Notes: generated from the letters alone by a model not told the origin. A DNA stretch of 64,000 nt from Acanthacorydalis orientalis (GCA_034766995.1 CM068322.1:35039439-35103438); one strand, 5' to 3'; numbered from the stretch's first letter, positions 36,170-47,330 are shown. Numbers and translations are program-made.

Positions 36170-36520
36170 ACCGTTATGGTGAAAATGGAATGTAATATCG
36201 GCCGAGCCCGATACAAGAATGAATCGTAGGCACCCGCGCAGCAAATATGACGGCGTTCCGGCTATGAGGAGAGAGCACCGTGAGTGCAGACCGTTCGAAA
36301 AAAAATTTTAACCGTGCCGTACAAATATGCACACGCATACGTAATGATTCGTCGGCGGACGATTGATAATAATTCGATGCGAACCGGTGCCACGCGGCTG
36401 CTAAGTAAGACGTCGACGTCGGTGTCTTTTTTTTACCGCTCCTCCGCGTCCGACGACGGATCCGCCGCGCGCTCAACCAAATACCTGTGCAAACAGATCC
36501 GTTTGTAAGATTGTTTGGTT
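36170..36520. other. CpG-richer block
   Basis: GCGGACGATTG, GACGTCGACGTCGG and CGACGACGGATCCGCCGCGC. Open frames on both strands lack domains. The GACGTCGACGTC stretch near 36409-36420 is palindromic. Confidence 0.3.
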
Positions 36521-36622
36521 ATGGAAAATGAGACGAATTAAACGCCACTGTCTCGCTTGCGCGAATGACATATATCTTTCTTGAAATTATACACACATAT
36601 ATACTCATACGTATAGCCTTTA

Positions 36623-36659
36623 CTCTCTCTCTCTCTCTCTGTTCTCTCTCTTTCTCTCT

Positions 36660-36714
<55 letters not shown>

Positions 36715-36732
36715 GTATATATATATATATGT
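36623..36732. repeat. Compound (TC)n(TA)n(GTAT)n
   Basis: TC runs from 36623 to 36660 lead to TA (36664-36702) and then GTAT repeats. Confidence 0.9.
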
Positions 36733-36799
36733 ATGGATAGAATATGTGTGTGTGTAAAGTGTAGGGTTGACTAGGTAGCAGCAGCGTGCGTCTCATCCC

Positions 36800-37060
36800 C
36801 GTTTCATTTTCTTGATGAGATAGGCACCTCTTTCTAATTTAACATGGTATAATTAAACTAGGTAACTACTTGAGTATGTATAGGATATTGGGAAGTAATA
36901 TTGACGCTGCTAATTGGAATTTTGGAGTGTTGTAGCGTGCCAAAAGTGGGTTGCGAGCGTGCGGGACGCGGTGCGGACGGACGCGCGGCTTCGCAGTCGG
37001 CTGCCGGCGTCGGCCGCAGTGGTGAGGGTCTCGGAGATGGTTGTTTCATTAAAATGGTTT
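36800..37060. promoter_or_regulatory. Candidate conserved non-coding block
   Basis: CATTTTCTTGATGAGATAGG, TCTAATTTAACATGG, AATTAAACTAGGTAACTACT, GACGCTGCTAATTGGAATTT, then a GC-rich end. Complex and single copy, with no open frame beyond a Pro/Arg-rich minus reading of the CpG part. Confidence 0.35.
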
Positions 37061-37172
37061 GATTAGATATTGGGATATTTATGTGTTAATTTAAGAGGTC
37101 TCTTACTTGTTTCGCTATGACGTTTCTTTTTTTTCCACGGTGAATTTGTATACATTTATACACACACACGTG

Positions 37173-37199
37173 TATATATATATATATATATATATATAT
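37173..37199. repeat. (TA)n microsatellite
   Basis: Short TA tract after a CA run. Confidence 0.9.
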
Positions 37200-37219
37200 G
37201 AATGTACTATGTAATGAAT

Positions 37220-37345
37220 GAATAATTTTTTCGCTGAATCTCGGCCGTGATTTGAATTATGATGAAATGTTTGAAAATGGTTTAATTAACTTTTTAATTA
37301 AAGTTCCAGCCGCCGTAACTATTTTCTTTACAGTCGCGATTATTA
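37220..37345. promoter_or_regulatory. Candidate conserved non-coding block
   Basis: GAATGAATAATTTTTTCGC, TTTAATTAACTTTTTAATTA and AGTTCCAGCCGCCGTAAC. Two TTAATTA cores lie within 20 bp. Inference from texture. Confidence 0.3.
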
Positions 37346-37852
37346 TACATTTGTGTGTAAAGCAGACACGAGTACACGGTTTTCTTTTCAATCATTCGCG
37401 AGACCGATGAGGAATGTAGATAATAGGTTCGAGTCGGTTTCTGTTCGTGGTCAGGTCTGCAACGAGTCATAAAGAAGCGCTAATCGCCTGTGTATGGATG
37501 AAAAAAAACGTATTTGTTTTTTCGTTATCATTAATAAGGGCGTCGTTCACAAATCTGCAATCGAGTCGTCGAACACTCGCGTCGTTCGGTGGACGGTCTT
37601 AAGCACGGACGAATGGAAAAAATCGACGATAGAATCGCTTCACGGTCGAATTTTTCGAATCTGAACAGCCTCTTCTGTACCGCAGAACTTTGTTGTTTGA
37701 ATTACATGTTTGATAGAAAAATTGTTCAATTTCACGTGTCTCGCACGCCTCTGATATCAATTAATTCTTTGATTTAGATTGTTTTTTTTTAAAGAAAATT
37801 TTTTTACTCACGGGCACAATTTAGATACACATTAAACATGACATTAAGTAGG
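37346..37852. other. Unannotated stretch
   Basis: No gene is recognised. Bases 37550-37640 are CpG-richer. Confidence 0.35.
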
Positions 37853-38090
37853 GGATGCGTCAGTGGAACAGGGCATTTTAAAAGTAGGCTACACAAATAT
37901 ACATAAATAGAACAATAAGAGAGCACAGTAATTGGGAATGAAACAATTAATAATTCGTCGATTGAATGTTCCTAAAATAAACACTTGAAAAAATCACAAA
38001 ACCTAATCAATTCAATAGGATTTTCAATCGACTAACTGACGGATGCGCCAGTGGAACGTGAAATTTTAAAAGCAGGCTTCTTCATTTACT
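37853..38090 (+). repeat. Duplicated 38-bp segment
   Basis: GGATGCGTCAGTGGAACAGG then CATTTTAAAAGTAGGCT (37853) recurs at 38042 as GGATGCGCCAGTGGAACGTG then AATTTTAAAAGCAGGCT. The 189-bp spacing and the position just before a TE coding fragment suggest terminal sequence of that element. Confidence 0.7.
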
Positions 38091-38101
38091 GTTAGAGTGA
38101 G

Positions 38102-38370
38102 ATGGTAAAATTGAATGGTATATTGTTAGATGCTCTTAGCCATTTAATAAACATGGGGAGCAGTGGATCCGGTGCACATCGAGCTTTCGCCGTGAAATCA
38201 TTTCATAAATATGGCGAGGCTGCTACAACTGTACAACAGCTATTTCTCTCAATCACTATAATATTCAGCGTCGTGGTCAGGTACCGACCACTCTATCCAT
38301 CAACTTGTGGATTCAGAAATTTGAGGAAACTGCTTTGCTTTGTCAGCAGCTCATAGGTTTCTAGTTTAAT
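38102..38370 (+). pseudogene. DUF4817-type helix-turn-helix fragment of a DNA transposon
   Basis: The first frame reads GAHRAFAVKSFHKYGEAAT, TVQQLF. After a frame change near 38255 the sequence continues NIQRRGQVPTTLSINLWIQK then FEETALL. The order (S/G)AxRAF, V..F.K.GE.A...Q..F, then R..VP....I..W...FEETG matches the N-terminal helix-turn-helix (DUF4817) found ahead of DDE transposases in many insects. The catalytic part is absent and the last residue of FEETG is changed, so this is a short fossil. Confidence 0.7.
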
Positions 38371-39254
38371 TCATTAAATTTCGTCCTTCGGTATTTTTTA
38401 TATTTAAATGTATCATGTTGTAAAAACCAATAAACCGTTTTTTCTTTCTATTTTCCCATCAATTTTCATGATTACTAAATACTAGTTTCTTATTGTAACT
38501 CATGTTTAGGACCAGATTGACTAATCCCAACTGTTATATTTATTATTATTAAGAAATCTATCATTAGACTTAAGAAGTCAATGTTATGAACATACTTTAT
38601 TTTAAAAACAGTTCACAACTGATTTCCAGTCAATCAAGGAATGTCACACTTCGATCGAAAATTTAACAAACCGATACATACATATTCTATGTACACACTC
38701 GTACATTTTTTTCAAAAAAAAAAAAGAAAACCATACTGCACAAAAGTAAAAGCACGACTGACAGACGCACACTTTCTCGATCCTCGTCCATCTTCCACGC
38801 GACGAAGACGATGATGAAAAAAGAGCGAACGCGACGAAGACGAGCCGATCCGATCCGCCGGCGAACCATTAACATACTGAACACTTTTAATTATAAATCT
38901 CCGCGCAGATGTTACTTCTTTTAATACCAAAACAACACAGAACAATTAATACACATCAAGGCATGACACGATCGTGTGAACGCGACTTATTAAAATTAAT
39001 ATTTTCGAACATAATTCAAGCTGGCGTCGTCTCCGCTCGTCGATAACAATCTAGATTTCTGCCCGAAAATCATTCAATAGGAAAAAAACCGTAGATGGTA
39101 ATTGGGTGATATATTTAACGAAGTCTAACCTTCGTATGTGGAACCAAATAAATATTCCACGCGTCTAGTATGGACGGACACCGTGAAAAGTACAATTGTT
39201 AACGATTCTACAGGAAAAAAAACTAATTACAACTATACATATATCCGTGCATGC
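38371..39254. other. Unannotated stretch
   Basis: 38750-38890 is CpG-richer and open on the minus strand (two overlapping frames of 65-77 codons without domain). Otherwise plain AT-rich sequence. Confidence 0.35.
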
Positions 39255-39255
39255 A

Positions 39256-39306
<51 letters not shown>
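39255..39306. repeat. (TA)n microsatellite
   Basis: About 50 bp of TA after a GCATGCATGC word. Confidence 0.95.
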
Positions 39307-39310
<4 letters not shown>

Positions 39311-39739
39311 ATATGGATGTGTATAAATGTAATTTACGCTGGAAATTATTTGATATAATTTATGTACGAAGCGTCACAACATACATATTCGTTACATACT
39401 TATGTATGTAATTGGTATGAATAAACAAATAGCTTTATAAATCGTCAGATGTTAATGAGTAAACGTGTGTCAGTAACAAAATACTAATTAAAATTATTCA
39501 TATTCGCAATTAACGAATCTGTTCACGTCTTTGTATAATTTTTGACTCAGTCATTGTATGATTGATCTAATTAAGTTTAGGATGATTTGTTAATCGTGCC
39601 CGTCTCTACTGAAAAGAGCGTGAAGGTCAACGATTCGTATTGATTCGGTAGATGTGTGTGTGTGTGTGTATAATAATAAACACCGCCGTAAGAAACTACA
39701 AATATTAAAATATTTACGATACAGTTCTGACACTGTGTC

Positions 39740-40459
39740 TTAAGGGGACCCGGTGGTCTAGAATTTTCGAAAAATCGATTTTTTTTTCGAAAGTATAGTA
39801 TCTTAAAAATATACTGTTAAAATTTGATGACGAAATTCAGAGTATTTCAGGATCTACAGCCCATTAGAAGGTCAGAACTACTTGGTCAGAATATACTTGC
39901 TTGAAACTTTAAACGCGTTTATCTCGAAACTACTTTTTTTCGTCTTGCGGGGGCCAGAAAAAAAAACTACTTGACCGATTTGTCTGAAATTTTAATATGT
40001 TAAATTTTTCAAAAACTATTAGTTTTAATTGTTAAAACTAATAGTTTCCGTAAAATATTTATATTTTTTTTATTAACAAAACATTCAAAAATACTGGTCG
40101 TTTTCAAACTTGTACTTTTGACTACGCGCCATTTTGTCAAATTTTTTTTTTTTTATTCTACTTCCGGCGATAGCTATACTTATACTAATTAAAAATTCGT
40201 CAATTGTTTTATTTCAGATCAGAGGGAGAGATAAATCATCATTCACCACGCAATTCCATTTTTTTAGATAGGGAGACTTCAGCATCATTTTTCTAATTTA
40301 AAAAAAGTTTTTTTTTGTCTTTATTTTCATTTTTGTGTAGTTTATTAGTAATAAAATAAGTGCAAAAAAATTTGAAAGCATTATTCATTACCCTCATATA
40401 GAAAATTTTTTTTTAAAATAGCTTAAATTTTAGGCCGCTAGACCACCGGGTCCCCTTAA
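39740..40459. mobile_element. 720-bp TTAA-target MITE with perfect 18-bp inverted repeats
   Basis: The left end is TTAA (39740-39743) then GGGGACCCGGTGGTCTAG (39744-39761). The right end is its exact reverse complement (40438-40455) followed by TTAA (40456-40459). The interior is AT-rich, lacks an open frame, and carries a perfect 15-bp hairpin: AAACTATTAGTTTTA (40013-40027), 5-base loop, TAAAACTAATAGTTT. The TTAA target plus G-rich ends fit Kolobok best; piggyBac is the alternative. Perfect ends indicate a younger insertion than the relatives at 25904 and 56455. Confidence 0.9.
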
Positions 40460-40639
40460 TTCGATTTCACAAACTGATTTTTTTTCAAAGATGTTTCTAT
40501 TTTATCATGGAAGTCTTCTTCCTATTAAATCAGCTGTCAGTCTATTCTCCTCCTATGGAGAATCGACTTACGGCTGATCATATAAAAAGAAGACCTCCAG
40601 TACAACATTCTAATGAGTAACGACACAAACAATTAATTT

Positions 40640-40805
40640 ATCGCTATTTTTCAATTTTTCTGTGTCCGAACGCTCTAAAGATGACAGCATAGCATTAAAA
40701 TGGATTCAAGCAACGACCACAGATGACCGATAATAATTTATTGAACGTTCTCGGTCGTGAAAATGTTCGTTCTGATTTTGGTTAACTGAAAAATGAATTC
40801 GTTTG
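40640..40805 (-). repeat. Family A copy
   Basis: TTTTTCTGTGTCCGAACGCT, CTAAAGATGACAGCAT, CGATAATAATTTATTGAACG, then TTCTGATTTTGGTTA and GAATTCGTTTGTGCAAA follow the minus order of family A. Confidence 0.65.
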
Positions 40806-41450
40806 TGCAAATACTAAATTTTTTGCAACGTGCTGATTATTAGATTTTCCTATTTAGTCAATTTATGCCTGTTTACATATTACTGTATTCTCTCTCTCCC
40901 TCTCTCTCTCTCTATATATATATACACACACACACATATGCATACACACACACACAGAGATATATTTATAGTTTTTTTCCTTAAAAATTCGAACTTATTT
41001 GAATAACCAGAACCGTCAGATCGTAAATTAGACATTAAATAATTTAAAAAAAAATCCGCCGGTAATAAATTACCACGAAACGGACACAAGCAGCTATTCG
41101 ATAAGTATGTTTATTCGTCGTTACTTGCTGATAATTAAAAGAGATTTATTTTCAAGTAACTGTAATGGTTGGGTGTACCTTCTCAAAAACCACATTTCTC
41201 GATACTGATAAGGACACATGTTGTAAAATGTATGAAATGTGAGACGTTTTAAACGAATTCAACACCCATATATTTTCATACAAATCAAGCTGATTCCACA
41301 TAAAATCCAACACGGGTTTCTTCACACGAATGTACCAAAAGTAAATGAAAGCGTTTCAAAATAAGTCTGTAAATAGTCAGTAGCCTTTTTTTAAAAAGGA
41401 AATATTGACAATCATCCGGTCGATTGATGCCGTCGTCATTTGTTTATTAA

Positions 41451-41454
<4 letters not shown>
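40806..41454. other. Unannotated stretch with (TC)n(TA)n(CA)n
   Basis: TC at 40892-40914, TA at 40915-40923, CA at 40924-40935. The rest is plain with no gene seen. Confidence 0.45.

Positions 41455-41522
<68 letters not shown>
41455..41522. repeat. (TA)n microsatellite
   Basis: About 65 bp of TA after a short GT run. Confidence 0.95.
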
Positions 41523-41526
<4 letters not shown>

Positions 41527-42375
41527 TGTTAATGATATGACGTACCACCAGGAATTTGATGAAATTGATAATTAAAACGGAGAATATAAATATAATCTTA
41601 TCTAAGAATTTATGTTATTGGTTATCGAGCTGGAGGTTTATGGTAATATGCTGTTTACATGGCAGAAAATTCTTGTTACTCTCTCTTATCGCACAATCAT
41701 ATCAAATACATAAATTAATTTCACTAAAAATGCAATGCTGAATATTTTAAACGAAACGGACTACTACATGCGTGCTGAAACAAATCGGTCTCTCTGTGGG
41801 TGAAATATCGTCTTGATTAGAGTCGCTGGTTCGTTCTTACGGCGTCGGTTGACAAATGTAGTTATTTTAATTGGTCGAATGCTGCTCTAAACAATGTTAT
41901 TTAAAAAAAAATTTACAAAATATAGATGTATATCCATATGTAAATAATATATATATATATATATATATATAGATATATATATATATATATATATGTATGT
42001 ATATAAATAATTTTCTAAGAAACACAAACAAGTTTTATAACTATATTCTTGTGCGTACGTGAAATTTCCAGTATTTTGTATAATTGACTATTTACACACA
42101 CACGGAGTTATAAGTTATCTCCATCTTCTTAATTCCCATGACAGCTCTTTACTCTATTTATTGTTTATAGCTGAGTCAGTGACGTGCGTACAGATTTGTA
42201 ACAAATGTCTTATAATAAATAAATTGTTTGTGCAGATGTACACGTTTTATAAAGTTAAATGTGTAGACGGGGAATGCCCCATTTTACTGGCACCTGTTCG
42301 GGTGTGTAGTGTGCTAAAGGGAATCGGTTTCCAATTTAGTTTCACCCAATGCGGTTGAAACATATAGGCCTTTAA
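41523..42375. other. Unannotated stretch with one (TA)n
   Basis: TA lies at 41947-41998 with a GATA break. An open frame at 42059-42358 (99 codons, two hydrophobic stretches, several Cys) has no recognised domain and ends just before the Tc1 fragment. It could be unrecognised TE sequence or chance. Confidence 0.35.
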
Positions 42376-42780
42376 ATGGAAATACCTTTGTCAATTCGTG
42401 AACTAATTACTAGTTTAAGATCCGAAGGACAATCTTTGAGGCAGATATCAAAAACTGTCAAAAAGTCACATGCAACAATACAACATACAGTAAATAAACA
42501 TAAAAAAAAAACTAAAAACAATTGAAAACAGACGTCGTTCTGATCGACCAAGAAAATTAGAAAGTACACAGAGACGAGCCATTCTCAGAACAGAACGTGA
42601 AAATCCCAAAACAAGTGGACCGGAGCTCACAGACATGCTAAAAAGCGAATGGAAAAGAGATACTGTACCAGAAACGGTAAGAAATGTATGTCGCAAAGCT
42701 GGTTTTAAAGGACGTGTAACGACGAAGGAATTACGGCTGATTCGAAATCGACAATACTTATGAAAAATTAAAAACAGAAC
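42376..42780 (+). pseudogene. Tc1-type transposase N-terminal fragment
   Basis: From ATG at 42376 the frame reads PLSIRELITSLRSEGQSLRQ, ISKTVKKSHATIQ, the first helix-turn-helix of Tc1 transposases. After frame changes come ENRRRSDRPRKL, RRAILRTERENPKTSGPELT, then PETVRNVCRKAGFKGR, the second DNA-binding helix-turn-helix. Similarity stops near 42775, before the DDE domain, where a mariner 3' segment begins. There is no intact frame and no left inverted repeat that I can identify. Confidence 0.85.
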
Positions 42781-43177
42781 AGCCAATGCTGATCGATAGA
42801 TATGGGCCGATACTATTTCAAGACGATCTCGAATCACAATTTCCAAATTGAATTCATCAAATTATGAAATTTCACCGCATCCCCCTCATTCGAACGGATC
42901 TTTCACCGACAGACTATCATCTTTATCGCCACTCGGAATATTATTTAAGAAATGAAAAATGCCGAAACCGAACAGAAGCGATTCGAAGATTCGAAGACTT
43001 TACAAGCTCTAAAAATGTAATTTTTATAAAAAACGGGATAGACAGTCCACTTTCCCGTTGGTAAAAGACCGTTGAAGCTGATGGAGCTCATTTTGATTAA
43101 ATATATTTTGTGTTGTTAAAAATATCGAGTTTTAATTCTCACCTACAACGACCGTAATTTCATATGTTACACCCTAA
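42781..43177 (+). pseudogene. 3' third of a cecropia-type mariner fused to the Tc1 fragment
   Basis: Broken frames read LIDRYGPILFQDD (the block with the second catalytic Asp), KLNSSNYEISPHPPHS, then RTDLSPTDYHLYRH (the third catalytic Asp), and RRFEDFTSSKNVIFIKNGID ending DGAHFD and a stop. These follow the order of mariner transposase C-termini. The right end (43150-43177) ACCGTAATTTCATATGTTAC then ACCCTAA, followed by TA, is a diverged mariner inverted repeat. The 5' two-thirds is missing and replaced by Tc1 sequence. Confidence 0.85.
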
Positions 43178-43282
43178 TAACTCACACGTTGAATATACAA
43201 TTAAAGATTGTTGTATACATAAATTTTATTTATAATTACTGTAACGCAGACTCGCCGTACAAATAATCTCATCTTGAATTTT

Positions 43283-43287
43283 ATTAC

Positions 43288-43338
<51 letters not shown>
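43283..43338. repeat. (TA)n microsatellite
   Basis: About 55 bp of TA. Confidence 0.95.
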
Positions 43339-43342
<4 letters not shown>

Positions 43343-43543
43343 TGTATATGGATTAACATATTAGAGACATATTATAGCAAGCAGTTATTATCAAACGTCA
43401 GATATAGTTAAAATGGAAACAATTACATTCGGATTTAGCATAAATATTGCTTATGTTTTATTCATATAAGCACAACGATTGTTCAAAATAGAGCGTACCG
43501 CTCGCTTTTTACTACGACACGTGTATATTTCGGATAGGAAGTC

Positions 43544-43566
43544 GGGGGGTTGGGGGAGGGAGGGGG
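43544..43566 (+). other. Potential G-quadruplex
   Basis: Four G runs (6, 5, 3 and 5) separated by TT, A and A. This fits a tight four-tetrad-strand G4 motif in otherwise AT-rich DNA. Confidence 0.75.
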
Positions 43567-43599
43567 CAACACTATGTAATATTTTTTCGTGTGTGCGCG

Positions 43600-43815
43600 C
43601 TCGTCAGGTCAACATTTCGTTTTAATATAATACAATTATTTTTTAATATCGCGTAGGAGAAGAAACAACGGCGCGCATTTAATCTCACCATCGCTGTACG
43701 GCCATTCCGTTAATGAGATTTTAAATTATAATTATATCATTTACTCGACGTTATAATTTATAAAGTAACGGCGCGGCCGGCGCACGTAGCTCATTCTCGA
43801 AACGATTAGTATTCT
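43600..43815. promoter_or_regulatory. Candidate conserved non-coding block
   Basis: TTTTAATATCGCGTAGGAGA, GGCGCGCATTTAATCTCACC, CCGTTAATGAGATTTTAAAT and CGGCGCGGCCGGCGCACGTA. It mixes AT-rich homeodomain-like words with CpG-rich words, is single copy, and directly follows the G4 motif. Confidence 0.35.
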
Positions 43816-44139
43816 CCGCTGCTGTGTGTGTCGATTCCGATACGAGAGACTGTTGTGCGAACTCCAGGTGGTCCGACGAACACACGGACATAACCTTCGC
43901 CGGTCAAAATACTAGACTGGTCGTTCGCTTTTTTTTTTTTTTGCTCCCCTCGATATTTTACTATATTTTATTACGATTCGCATTCTTGATTTTTTTTATT
44001 AGAAGAACGCACGGAGTCGTAACCAGTCGATTGCATCGGGAAACGTAAACACAGCGACGGAATTCACTGTGAAAAATCAAATCGTTAAATATATATTTTT
44101 TTTAAAAAAAAAAAAACTGCTTGTATACATGTTACTACT
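43816..44139. other. Unannotated stretch
   Basis: No gene is seen. Poly-T (43930-43942) and poly-A (44105-44116) runs are present. Confidence 0.4.
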
Positions 44140-45250
44140 TGTAATCAAGTACTGGTCTACAAAAGAGTTAAAAATACAAGACGTGATCAAAAAAGGTCAC
44201 AGATTTAGATTCTGTATCCGACACGAATTTGCATGCCTGAGGTACAAGTCGAAAAATCTGTCACTTTTATAGATTTTGTCGAAATTTTCATTGCGTCAAG
44301 TTTGGGGAGCACTGGCAGCCGAAATATCACGATTACAAATTTGAAAAAAATACTGATGATATTTATATATGTCTAGTATTGATTTGTTGAGTTTTATTTT
44401 TGAATTATGAATTTTATCTCAGCTACAAATCGAACAGTATGTCACTGTTTTAGATTTTTCGAAAATGTTCATTAGATCAACTTTGAATATTACTGCTAGA
44501 TGAAATATCACGGTTAAATTTTTGAAAAAAATACAGATGATAGTTTCATACGTCTAGTTTCTTTTAATAAAATTTGATTTTTGAACTTTGTCTAAGATAC
44601 GGGTCGAACAGGCTGTCGCTGTTTTAGATTTTTCAAAATTTCCATTGGGTAAACTTTAAGCAGTACTGATAGATGAAATATCATGGTTAAAATTTTGAAT
44701 ATATATATATATATAGAAAGAGAGAGATTATAATTATGTACATCTACTTTATTCCTGTAAAATTAGTTTTTCAAATTTCAATCTTTGTCTGGGATTCGGG
44801 CCAAAAATGTTACTGTTATAATTTTTCCAAAAATTATCATTAGATAAAGTTTAAGTACTACTGGCAGACGGAATATCGTGATTATTTTTTTTAAAAAAAT
44901 ACAGATGATATTTATATATGCCTAGTTTCTTTTTCACGAATTTTATTTTTTAATTATGAATTTTATCTGAGCTACAAATCGAAAAATGTGTCACTGTTTT
45001 TCGATTTTTCAAAAGTTTCATGGACAAAGTTTCAGTATTACTGGTAGACGAAATATCATTGTTAAGAATTAAAAAAAATATATACACACGATAGTCATGT
45101 ATGTCTACTTTATTTCTCTAACATTTAATTTTTCAACTTTGAACTGTGTCTGGGACACCGGCCGAAAAGTGTGTCACCGTTTTAGTTCTTTCAAAAATTT
45201 CGTTGGGTAAAGTATGCGCGTTACTGGTAGACAAAACAGCATGATCCGAA
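44140..45250. repeat. Six-copy ~180-bp satellite array
   Basis: The GTCACTGTTTTAGATTTTTC-like core recurs at about 44260, 44441, 44614, 44809, 44990 and 45172 (spacings 173-195 bp). Each unit also has ATTRGRTAAASTTT, ACTGGYAGAYGAAATATCAY and ACAGATGATA. Two subtypes alternate irregularly. Copies 1, 2 and 5 have GAGCTACAAATCGAA-like leaders, and copies 3, 4 and 6 have TGTCTGGGATACGGGCCGAA-like leaders. A short TA run sits in copy 4. Confidence 0.9.
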
Positions 45251-46447
45251 AGAAGCAAGAGAGCATGGAATTTTCATCATGTTTTTTTGACACTTAAGAC
45301 TAGACTCATCAGGAATTCGTATTTAATATCTAAAAAGTTAATGAAAATTTATAATAAGGAGATAAATATTCTGTCTTTTAAAAACTATGCAGGAATTTTT
45401 ATCGCTACTGATTCGTGTTCAATAATTTTAAATTAATAATTTCCAAAAAAAAAAATAATATTTTCTCATTCAAACTTTCAGCTTGAAACAAGGCTAGTTG
45501 TAATCATAACACACCTGTTTATAGAAAGGAAGTCTAATAAGAGAGGAAGCTTCTTTGAGAAAAAAACTATCGTTCGTCAAATATTCTCTCATCGAACTCT
45601 TACTGCAGAAAGAAACAGAAGAACAGGTCGAAAATTAAATCTGTTCGGCGGTATCGACACGCTGAACATTTCCAGCCAAGAACAACGCACGGACGCCTCT
45701 CGTTCGCGCCGAACTCCATCGAGTGTACACACAAATTAATAAGAATATTCAACGTTTTTTTTTTTCCTTACATTTAATTACGGTCTTAATTAAATTACAC
45801 GCGCTTACAACTAGTTCTTTGTTACTGAAATTAATGTACGAATTAATTAACAATATTTTTATCGAAACATTTTTCATATTTGTATAAAAAGAGGCACATT
45901 ATCTCCGTTTATGAAACAAGTAACGCGAACTCGTACAATAAATTAGTTCGATACACGTCTCGTATCCTGGCGATGGGCCGTCGGACAGAGACGGACCGAC
46001 GCTGATTCCGGTGCGTGCGAAGCACGAGCACAATCAAATCTTCAGACATGTTCGTTTTCGTGTAATTTAAAAATAACACATCCGTAACATTTATATTAAT
46101 GAAATGAACAGCGGTGAACAGACAGAAATAACACACACACACACACCTGAAATCAGCTATTCCCATGCGTACTTTTTTTTTAGTTTACCATTTTATTTTT
46201 GCAATACATTACAATTATCATTGTTAGTGGGCAATACACTTGTTAAATTATATAAAAGTTGTGTAGCAATGGTTCCATTTTCTCGAGAAAAAAATTATTA
46301 ACGCTATGCAATAATTTATACAGATAAGATCGTGATAGCTTTATAATCCCCATAATTTATTTTCATACAATTATCGTATGGCTACATTAAAAATAGCGTA
46401 AATTTCATGTAAAACTATAAAAAAAATTATATCTTTATCAGGCATTA

Positions 46448-46450
<3 letters not shown>
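45251..46450. other. Unannotated stretch
   Basis: 45740-46060 is moderately complex with TTAATTA words (45776-45800, 45840-45850) and a CpG-richer part at 45950-46030; it may be regulatory. A CA run lies at 46131-46145. No gene is recognised. Confidence 0.35.

Positions 46451-46493
<43 letters not shown>
46451..46493. repeat. (TA)n microsatellite
   Basis: About 42 bp of TA. Confidence 0.95.
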
Positions 46494-46498
<5 letters not shown>

Positions 46499-46731
46499 AG
46501 TTTGTTATTTTCAGTTACATAAATCACACGTTGAAATTAATTACATGTGATTAATGTATAAATTATTATTTTAATTATGCCACATAGGATTTATATACGA
46601 ACGGAGTCGATTCGGAAAGCAGGATGATGAAAATTGTACGATTTATAGGAAACGCTATTTGAATATTTTAAAAACATGTTTATGGTTCGAATTATCAGCA
46701 CGGTTTCATCGCACAATTAACCTTGGAGAGT

Positions 46732-47330
46732 TTAACGTCGAATGTTTGCACCCTGAAAGGATTGGCAAGGATTGGCTTGTTTGTGACAAACTAATGGATC
46801 AATATCTAGTTCGATGGGCATAGTTGTAATTCTCAGTGAGTTCTCGTGGTGCTCATCAGATATTTCGGTTCTAATTTTACTCTTCGTGCGCTTCATCCTT
46901 GAAAACAGTTGCTCACAAATGTAGGTGATGCCAGAAAGCGATGGCATGAATGAGGCGTGATTGTGAAGTTGGATACTTGTCTCTGGGATTATAGATCTTT
47001 ATGAAAGTCTAGTACACAGACATCATGACAATTTTCTTTAAATTGAATGTCAGATTGCAGCCCCATGCATTCGATTTGAGAAACTGGCACGTGACATATC
47101 TATCTCGACTGAAAACGGTGCCGCAAATATACTAAAATATTGATTATTTTTCCGGAAATCTTGGAACCTGTCTTCAAATTCCTGTATCGGATCGAAAAGT
47201 AAGGCTGGACATTTTTCGCTGTTCAAAGCCTTCAGCCAACGTGTCGAAATGTATGTAACCGTTTACCCTATTTCGAGCCTTGCATAATTTCAGTTCCATT
47301 TGAAACTATGTCATGAACTGATAAGTCGGT
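46732..47330 (-). pseudogene. hAT transposase C-terminal remnant (GTF2IRD2-like type)
   Basis: On the minus strand, broken frames give FQMELKLCKARNRVNGY, then EFEDRFQDFRKNNQYFSIFA, PFSVEID, and finally a clean frame (46732-46947) with SGITYICEQLFSRMKRTKSK, IRTEISDEHHENSLRIT, DIDPLV. The last block is the hAT C-terminal dimerisation region (usual form S.Y.CEQ.FS.MK..KS..R..L.DEH). Several stops lie between the blocks. The family is common in hemipteran and vertebrate genomes as GTF2IRD2/SCAND3/ZBED5-like genes. The zinc-finger and N-terminal part is absent. Confidence 0.88.

Noticed and set aside
42059..42358. 99-codon plus-strand frame before the Tc1 fragment
   Set aside because: No domain, no splice evidence; could be chance or unrecognised TE sequence, so it is only mentioned in a region note.
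44140..45250. CRISPR-like array
   Set aside because: Units are ~180 bp and diverged throughout, with no short exact repeats separated by unique spacers; the genome is clearly eukaryotic.
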